From Fennellomyces sp. T-0311 (Eukaryota; Mucoromycota; Mucoromycetes; Mucorales; Lichtheimiaceae): DNA of 64,000 nt. The stretch is from assembly GCA_025266875.1 (NCBI GenBank), contig JALLLT010000043.1:1-64000 (forward strand). The letters run 5' to 3'. This document shows, in pieces, positions 55,916 to 64,000 of the stretch. The notes under the pieces are model-generated. The model was not told the DNA's origin. It did not search any database and saw only the letters and a program-made list of their open reading frames with translations. How positions within the stretch are numbered: position 1 is the stretch's first letter; each line of letters opens with the position of its first letter. Made by a program: the position numbers and the translations under genes.

Positions 55916-56290
55916 CCCCTCCCAGGTAACATCGATTTGTTCCTCAAGGCAAAGTAAGCACTTGATCCATTCTTCCCATTCCCATCGTACTTGCCTTAAG
56001 TTTCTTGTCTGCCGCCTCGCCACCGTTCCCAGGTAACATCGATTCGTTCCTCAAGTCAAAGTAAGCATTTGATCCATTCTTCCCATTCCCGTCGTACTTG
56101 CCTTTAGATTTCTCGTCCCTTGTCCCGTGTCACCCCAGATTCATCGGATTGTTTGCCGTATGTCAAAGTGAGCACTTGTTTGATCCACCCCATCCTTTCC
56201 TTCCATATTTACCTTCCAATTTCTTCCGTTCCATCCAGCATCACGCCCAGGATTTGATGATTTTGCTTGGCATTTCAAAGTGAGCGCTTG
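55916..56290 (+). repeat. Four tandem exon-like units, period about 107 bp
   Basis: Units start at about 55921, 56028, 56134 and 56246 (periods 107, 106, 112). Each has CCCAG, then 29-30 nt ending in CAAAG, then GTRAGC, i.e. a 3' splice-like site, a mini-exon and a donor-like site. The first two units are close (CAGGTAACATCGATT shared), the last two more diverged. The between-part contains TTGATCCATTCTTCCCATTC in units 1 and 2. Confidence 0.55.
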
Positions 56291-59200
56291 GTTCATTCAC
56301 CAAGTTCTTCGTACCTTGCTACCCACGATCGTATTGCTAGTGACAGTGTTCCCGGTGTCTTGCCTTTCGATCCTTCGTTTCTAGCGCCGCATACACTTGC
56401 CCGTCGATTTAAGCCCTAACATCAAACATCAGGTCAGAGGGGGGTATAATACTTCTCTCGATAGACTGGATCGTTGTGCGCGTCGTTCGTAAACAAAACA
56501 AAGAGGATATAGTAAAAGTCATTGTTCGCTCATAGAACGGCCCAACCATCTGACCATAGCCATTCTAATCACTCGGGCCACGCCATTGCTACGACGGAAG
56601 GCATAGGCCTGTCACATTCGCAGCGGGAATGCGGCCCTGTTGTAATGGTTGTAGAAGAAAAAGCGGTGGCCACCCAGTGTACCAGGAAGCCGTGAATCCC
56701 AGCACACCACGAAAGAAACTCTGCCAGGGGCTGGAAGTTGAGTGGGTTTGTTTAACTGTGTTGACAGAGGTTGGCAAGCCATTCAACGTGTCAACAGAGG
56801 TTTGAAAGTCGACCAGCATGTGCAGCTCTCAATCGCATGAGTTGCCTCCCGGTGTGGAACAATGAGGGTGTCAGCAACCAGCTACACGCGTGATTACCGT
56901 GGTCGGCGACACCAACACCACCTTCGCCTCCCCTACATTGCCCGTACCGAATGAACGAAGTTCGCAGATCGTGACCAGTATAGATTCGCACCGAGTGAGT
57001 AAAACCGACGGCAGCACTAATGGCTGGCCCTTTGAGTAATACCCGGTCCGTACGGGCTTCCTTTTTCACGTCCACTTGGCGTATGGCTAATGCCCCTCAG
57101 ACATTAACCGCCCAACGGGTTAGGGGAAAGTGAGAGAAAGAAGATCAACGAACGAAAAATCACCGCCCGCCCTTCCCTTTTATTTCACAGCGCGCCTCAG
57201 TGACAACTCCAAAGTAACCGTGGCAGCCCAACTACACCAGTGCTAGATAATAAAAGCCAGTGTTGCGTAATTTAAAAGCACTGCCGATTGAGTTCCTGAC
57301 ATGAATGTTGAAACTGAATTAACCGTCAATCAAGACCAACATGGCAGCAGCCCTCATGTCCGTTGCACAAGCATATTATGCAACCCTGCAAAGCCTGGTC
57401 TTCCTTGGAATAGACACTAGGCGAGGAATAGTTTGCCTCCTTCAAAATGCCTCCTACAAGTAGTGCATTTTTCTCCGGTTTACATACCTTGGAGATCCAA
57501 GCAGGTAATCGATATGTAGCTTTGGACTGTACTGGTTATGCGCAAAATCAAGAAGAGGAGCGGCATATACCGCATGTAAAGCTAAAGTAGACCAATCCAA
57601 TCCATTATAGGTGAAGATTTTTACATGAAAAGTTTAGAAAACACTATGCCGCACATAGATGAATAAAATATGATCCAGACAGTTACTTATAGTCTGTGAT
57701 GATTTTCAGTATCGTTCAAGGCTGTACGCCAGAGTTTCTTCGAAAACATGCAAGGGTGCATATTTGAGCGTAAATATATGTATCAACAAGCTGGTCCGCT
57801 ATAGTATATCCAGTACGTATTGCACGGTAAGCAAACTTTACATTTTGCGAATGCATCGTCGATAATTTATTGACAAAGGCGCCTTAATGAAGCGTTTGTG
57901 GCCCATGTGCATATTTTCCAAAGTTCAAAGCTAAAGAAAAAAGTATTTGAGTGCGCATACATCCTGATTGTCTATCATCGAGCATACACCTTGGACGGTG
58001 CTTCATTCGAGGCAAGAAGTATTAACCTCGGTAACCATCAGCAAAGTAGTTGAAAAGAGTTTTTTTATTCAGAGAAATATGCATCGGGCTCCCTAACACT
58101 GCTACTTATAAAATCGTCTCCTCTTCTGCTTGCACGGAACATGGTCCTCTAGATGACGTATTGCATCGTAAGTTGCTCCTTGGTAACCTGGAATTCGAGC
58201 TTGGCTGAACGAGTGTACACAATATCCCATTAAAATAATACCACCATATGTCATTTCGGTTAAATTTCGTAGAGACGGTCAAAGGCGTCATAGTTTGTAA
58301 TGTTGCTACGCTGGACAGTACATTCAGTACATCATTGGTAATATAGCTGAAATATAAAATATATCAATGACTTCCAGAGTGCACATTTGTTCGAGCGTTG
58401 AGCAATGCGTAAGAAATTGCCGAAGACTGACAGGTGGCATTAAATAGATGCAACTATTCGAAGCTGGTGCGTGATCGACAACTGAAGAGATCGTATGGGC
58501 CTTCCGCGTACATATCTAATATAACACATTTCAGTGTGGGCCATTACGGAATGATCCATGTTGCAATACATTTTGGCTGTTGTACATCAATATCGACATA
58601 CAAGATCAATGTATTCAGTCCACTACAAATTTGTAGAAAAGTCATAGCCGCATTCAATAATGGTAAAGACTTAAAGTATCAGCGGCGGAAAAAGGGGTTG
58701 ACTTGGAAGAGATACAGTTTTTGGTAGTTAAACGTGGTTTACAAGACGCTTTCGTGAGGCACTTATATACCCTTTATCTACTTTTGAATGATGACACTGT
58801 AATACATACACAGCTTAGAAAGTGCGTGCTGACACGATGGTCAAAGTAGCCAAACTCGAAGGAGACTTACGATAAATTATGAATCCTCATCACTTATAGT
58901 ACACGATCTCATTCATGATCTCGCATGAGAGCCATATACGAACTTTCCCTATGTGATACTACGCATCTTCCTAAATTTTTCTGACAAGATTCAATACAAG
59001 TGAAAGATTTTGGCGTTCTTGATGATTACTTTTGAATACTTGAACCCTTTCTAAAGACTTTTTCCGCATGTGCCTTGTGACATTTGCTGTCATCAGACAT
59101 GTTTCCTTTCAAAAAATGCAATCTGTTGTCTCGACTCAAATAATATTGACACCATACGTGCAATCAACTAGCAACAGCAATGTTGAATGAACTGCACAAC

Positions 59201-62200
59201 GCAATATAGCCAAAACTACATACACACGGATTAATTCACATGCTTTTAAGATGTCCTTCATATCCCCCCGCCAGCCACTTGCGTATGATGGTATGTGCAA
59301 GGAAGGGTGCGTGAAAAGAACTATAGGCTTAATACATTGAAAACAGAACGGATAGAAGAGAAATGTAGCGCTTATATCATACGGTGTAGCTGCTCTTATA
59401 TATGCGTTTGCTATTCGATTCATGTAATACTTGCGAATGTCAATTGCGAATGCGCCTTGAGATATTAGGTGTGGCAAGTACCATTACTAACAACGAGTCT
59501 GCACTAGATATTCTAATATGGGCACATACTTAGTTTCCGATAGACTGGTTATAACTTGAAGTGATTATTTTGTAAAGTTGCGGTTCAATATGACGAAAGC
59601 ATGATTACTCATAGAACATCAAGGAAATGTCAACAGGGTTTTAGTCTATAACGAATAGTGAAAAACAGTAAATGATCCGATAATCAAACCCTAATAAAGC
59701 CATCACGCAGCTAAAGATAAAACTATGCTAATATTTACTGGTGATGGTTGCCACTCTCCTGATTGTCTATGTAATGGCATTGGAAGCAATCCCCATGTTA
59801 ATTTTTTCTTTCCGTATACAAACATGCAGATTGCGCAACGAAAATCCGTTTACGTTGTATCACTTTGTATATTGGACAGAAGATACCGACGACGATTACG
59901 CGATTTATTTTCATTTTTCAAGTATTTTACAGTTTGAAGGCGTTGTGTGCGTCTCTTACTTGACAAGAAAAGCTGATTTCTGCGGAGTCAATTGAATAGG
60001 ACGGTGCAATAATATATCTGATAAGCTACTTTTTGTGTCAACAAAGGTTAGAGCTGCTTTTGTGGGTCTTTACAATAGCTGACGGAGCAAGCTTTGTACT
60101 GATATAGCAGTGACCAACAAAACTCTTTGCATTGCAAGTTTCTGTTGTTGTGCGCTAGGCGAAGGCTCAATATGTAAGCACGTCCGTATCATATGATGTT
60201 GAAATGTTTATGCTTGTACAAAAGTACAATAATTCGAGACATCATCCTGTAGTATGTCCAAGCTTGTTTGGAAATATGTCGTCGTGGGATGTAGTCCATA
60301 TTAGGAGAGGTATGGGTGGGTGTTTTGTACGGAATATAATATTTTTTGATCTTCTCGCTATAATAATAAGGCTGCCATATTCTCGAGGCATCGTCAAGTA
60401 TGTACGTTACTTTGGCAAATGCAAGTGATGCGCGTCGCAAAATCCTTCGTTTGCTTGCACAACTCTTCAGATGCTCGTTACATACGTCGAGCAATATCGG
60501 CTTAAGATTGCACACACTATCGTGAATTTTATATTTAGCAGACTCTCCCTTTTGAATATTTGTCTCGTACACCGCTCATATGTACTCTCCAATATCTCTG
60601 CTGCTTTCAACACGTTCAGTAGCTTGTCCTTTGCTACGTAAACATCCCTGAACAGAGCATTTTATTTTGCCTATTGTCCTTCAGCTTGCGATTCCCATTG
60701 TACCGGCTACACGGAAGCCCTGAACCTCAACTGCTAATGAGGTTTACGCAATATCTAATCTAAGGAAAAAATAGTTACGATGGCTAGTATGTACTCTCAA
60801 AACCAAGTAAATTAGATTTATTATTTTCGTTCGTCGCCACTTTGTAACTTTGAGAGCCGTTCCTTCCGCGCATTACACATGGCTAATAATCTTTGTAGTA
60901 TAAGTCCGACTTGCAGCGCACAGTAATGAATACTAGGTCCTCAGTCTGTAAGCAAAACACTACTCTAGCATTGGTGATGTACAAACAAACAAATTAGATG
61001 GTTCAACTGACTTCCTTTAATGTATATTTATTCCCACGGCTTTACGGAAAGGAAACGTGCGCTTTTGCTGACTGAGATTTCTTTATCACTATGGAATAGG
61101 TCACGTTGCGCTTTTCATCTACCGAACTCACTGAACCTACACAGTTGCCAACACAAAAATGTGATCAAGTCATCTACGGCCCGTATCCTTCGACACAGTA
61201 CTGTAAAAAAAACACTAATGAGCACGATCAACACTTGTATTGCACGAGCTTAATTAACTCGACGACGCCCTTGTCGCTTGAGTACGTATTGACAACTTTC
61301 GCGAAAAAGCATCCAATTGACTCGGAAACTATAGCCATCATTTTGATCCATCACATTATGTGTAGGATTTGACATGATCTACGAAAGATCTCATGCACTA
61401 TTTCATTGCGGCAAGCTCACCGTGATGGATGAATGATAATGCAATGGTATATGTTTTATACGAACTGCTGTTCACAATTTAACGATCGCTCGTCAAATCG
61501 CAGACAGAACATGGATCCTCTCAGCATACAGTAATTTGGATTGAGATATATTTAAAGTGAAACATAAAAGTAGATGCATTTTACTGTAATGTAGTAAGTT
61601 GCAAGAAAAGTTGCTTTAATGTAAAGATTGGCCATGATGACATTTTGGAGAAGAAATATGCACTTTGTTGACCTTAACAGCAAGAAGTAAGGAATGTTGC
61701 TTTGGCCCGTAAATAAGAGGTCTCGATCGTTATGTGTGTCAAATGGTAATCTTGTGCGCTTGACCTATACATATACAGTCATCAATAAGAAGACATACGA
61801 CTAGAAACTGAAATTACCGATCGAAGAACGGCCTGGACCGTAGCCTATACGCGTGTGTATATGCTGGAACCACATCAACAACTCTACCTTACTGCATCAC
61901 AGGAATATCCTTAGGTCACAGCGTCTCAGACATGTCCCTACGACCCATCAAGGATGTGGAACAAGGTACGACCAAGGGTACGGATTAATTTCTTTCGTTC
62001 CTGGTTTAGCCTGAAATAAGAGTGACCGTGCTCCGAGCGGGATGTTGCTTAGCCAAAACTTGTTCAAGAAACGTTATCCTCGCTTTTTCTTTGCACGTTT
62101 TATGCCTACTTTTCTACCACGGTCCACTGCAAAAGTTAGCTGCATCGAGTGAAAAAGTTTTTACAAGGCAAAGCATGTGGCTGGAGCATGTTTTTCTTGC

Positions 62201-62533
62201 ACAAACAGCCATGGTGCGATGCCATCGAATAGCGAGCCTTTTTAATGAAAGTCTGCCTATAAAATGTATCAGGATTGGAAGCAGTAACAAAATAAGTGAA
62301 GTACAATTTTTTTGTCATAATAAAATCTCACGCACATACACGGTTTTTTCATATTACACTTGTCTACTTATCAGAAAAAAATTTGGCACAGGCACAGGCC
62401 CAGAATTTCGTGACGTGTCCCTGTAAGCATGAAGGCAGTGGTGTGCAAAAGTAGCTTTCTGTCACAACGTCCGGACGAGCCCATTGGTAATAATCAGGTA
62501 AGCTGGTGTCATGACTTTGCCACGTCAATGGAC
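56291..62533. other. Gene desert
   Basis: About 6.2 kb with only short overlapping ORFs on both strands. ORFs at 58434-58727 and 59136-59477 were read and not recognised. No transposon ends or tRNA seen. Confidence 0.4.
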
Positions 62534-62815
62534 CTAGTTTGTTGCTTTCCTGGGTGCCATTTTCCTGCCATCATGGACTTTCTTTAATCTTTCAGTTTTT
62601 ATAAACTCATTTCCCTCTTTCATTTCCAGGTATTTCTTGTGATGATTCAAACGAATACTGCGCGCCAAGAGGACAAGGTGTGGTCCAGGTAATGAGGATT
62701 CAAGAAGTGGGATGAGGGCGCGGACGAGCGGTGAAGACTGGAGCAAACGTCACTCCACAAGTTGCTCTGCCGCTTGGGTAACAGAGGCGGACGAATCCTT
62801 GGACCGTCCCATCAT
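62534..62815 (-). pseudogene. Minus-strand gene fragment with one in-frame TGA
   Basis: From ATG 62815 the frame reads MMGRSKDSSASVTQAAEQLV, then TGA (62750-62752), then RLLQSSPLVRALIPLLESSL and LVLLARSIRLNHHKKYLEM. It is continuous apart from the stop, and TGA is one C-to-T step from CGA. A donor-like GT follows at the end of the leucine-rich part, so more exons may have existed. Family not recognised. Confidence 0.4.
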
Positions 62816-63034
62816 TGTGGGCTGTGGGAATATGTGGGAATACGTATATTGAAACGGTTTAAGGGCGTCTCAACGATCTCAATCATGCATAGGCACAGGT
62901 AAAGTGGGTGCGCTTAGGCTGCTGATGGTTCAAAACGGATAGACTTTTTACGCCAAGATGAGTGATCACCACCACCATCAGCATCAGCAACAGCATCAGC
63001 AGCGGCCGTCTCGGTGTAGCACCAAACACTGCTC

Positions 63035-63510
63035 TGAAGGGGCACTGTTACGCTTCAATGGGGAGGGAATGGATTCGACAATGACTCTGTTATACGGGCG
63101 TGGATGTTAGGGGGTAGGGAAGCAATGAGCGTTCGCCTTCATGCGCTGCTTCCTGGCGACAGCAATACTATTGCTGTGCCAGAAGACACGCTATGGGTAA
63201 GAGCTCTCGCTACCCGTTCGAGAACACGTGTACCTTGTGTATTATCAAATAAACTCGTCCTATGCAAATCTAAAATTACCATGACTCGCTGCTTATCATA
63301 CCAATATAACAAATCGTCTTTAGTCCTTGCATCCCTCCATCATCCACCACTGAGCAACATACCCCACCTCTTAATATACTTTGATCCGTAAACATCTGCC
63401 ACAAATCGAACCTCTCATCCTGCAGCCGTACATTGTCGACTTATCGCTCGCCCATATCCCAGAGTCCTTGACACCCATATTCACACCCATATTGACCAAT
63501 CTTGCCCCAT
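63035..63510 (+). pseudogene. Two exon-like pieces of an unrecognised gene
   Basis: After an AG at about 63034 a frame reads TVTLQWGGNGFDNDSVIRAW, GREAMSVRLHALLPGDSNTI and AVPEDTLW up to a GTAAGA donor at 63196. A second piece after a CAG near 63425 reads PYIVDLSLAHIPESLTPIF and stops soon after. It lies divergent from the 62.8-kb fragment, with a His/Gln-rich ORF (from 62958) between them. Family not recognised; the pieces may not belong together. Confidence 0.3.
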
Positions 63511-63827
63511 CTTGACCAATATTGCCATCCTCATCACTGTGTACCCAACCTTTCAACCCTGCATAACAATACACGCATCATCGCATACCGTATAATCGCA
63601 TACTTGCTTACTCGAAATGATTTTTTATAATGAGAGAATTATAACCACCGATCCATTCGATTCCCTGCCTAACCTCATCAAAATCCTCGACAATATATTT
63701 TTTGAGACTGATACATAGATTGCCCAGAACATATGCCTGTTAGATACACATTGAAACCGAATATGTCTTACAAGCCTTTTGGATTTTGATCCAAGCATAT
63801 TTATTTATTAGGACGCTATATTCAATA

Positions 63828-63981
63828 CAGTGCCGCTTCATATAATGATATTTATATAAGATAATTCGATATAACGATACAATTTCGATGCACCAAAACG
63901 GTAATCATAAAATTATTTATATAACGATATTTGATAGAACGATAAGTTGGCTGCACGTCATATCGTTATATAAGCGCACTG
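63828..63981. mobile_element. 154-bp MITE related to the pogo element
   Basis: Left end CAGTGCCGCTTCATATAATG and right end, reverse-complemented, CAGTGCGCTTATATAACGAT. TA on both sides (63826-63827, 63982-63983). The interior has ATAACGATA words as in the pogo element at 9018-11301. No coding capacity. Confidence 0.8.
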
Positions 63982-64000
63982 TAGTCCGAAAACATGATTG

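Overview
The window looks like nuclear DNA of an early-diverging (Mucoromycota-type) fungus. Genes carry short GT-AG introns, the cellular proteins (YKT6, a Ran1/Sks1-like kinase, a DMT transporter, a DHA1-type MFS transporter, an F-box protein) are fungal in character, and intergenic DNA is AT-rich and packed with chromovirus, pogo, Tc1-like, Harbinger, hAT-like and Plavaka-like elements. The species cannot be named from the sequence alone.

Layout. (1) 1-2.35 kb: the 5' part of a minus-strand LTR retrotransposon whose gag ends on a textbook -1 frameshift signal, with pol running off the left edge. (2) 2.4-3.4 kb: a deleted Plavaka-type fragment and a short HTH-protein ORF. (3) 4.75-8.52 kb: a Tc1/mariner-like element with TA target duplication, itself hit by a 749-bp non-autonomous element. 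(4) 8.65-16.83 kb: a nearly complete Ty3-type chromovirus with GCAAG target duplication; its 5' LTR is split by an autonomous pogo element at 9018-11301. (5) 17.93-20.80 kb: a Harbinger element (transposase plus Myb-like gene, both decayed) with CAT target duplication. (6) 21.18-34.91 kb: a three-level nest. A hAT-like element with an 8-bp target duplication contains a ~6.3-kb Plavaka-like element (P2), which contains a ~6.1-kb Plavaka-like element (P1). Each Plavaka-like element has two divergent genes: the transposase and a homologous acidic accessory protein. (7) 37.07-48.18 kb: an island of six host genes (YKT6; an ankyrin-DysF-FYVE-RING protein; a kinase; a TPT-like transporter; an MFS transporter; an F-box protein). 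Repeat blocks with telomere-like TTAGGG words lie on both sides. (8) 48.2-64 kb: gene-poor decaying sequence with an unrecognised membrane-protein gene, a hybrid histidine kinase pseudogene, a Pol III-like hairpin locus, a 107-bp exon-like tandem repeat and two small MITEs related to the pogo element.

How parts work together. The mobile elements give a relative history: hAT, then P2 into it, then P1 into P2; chromovirus, then pogo into its LTR. The pogo element at 9.0-11.3 kb is a plausible source of transposase for the two MITEs near 54.8 and 63.9 kb, because they share its terminal words. The host genes are housekeeping or regulatory (vesicle fusion, endosomal ubiquitin signalling, growth control, transport, protein turnover) and do not form an evident cluster with a common task. 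Intron positions are read by eye from splice signals and reading frame; those given exactly for YKT6, the FYVE-RING gene, the TPT-like gene and the F-box gene join in frame throughout.
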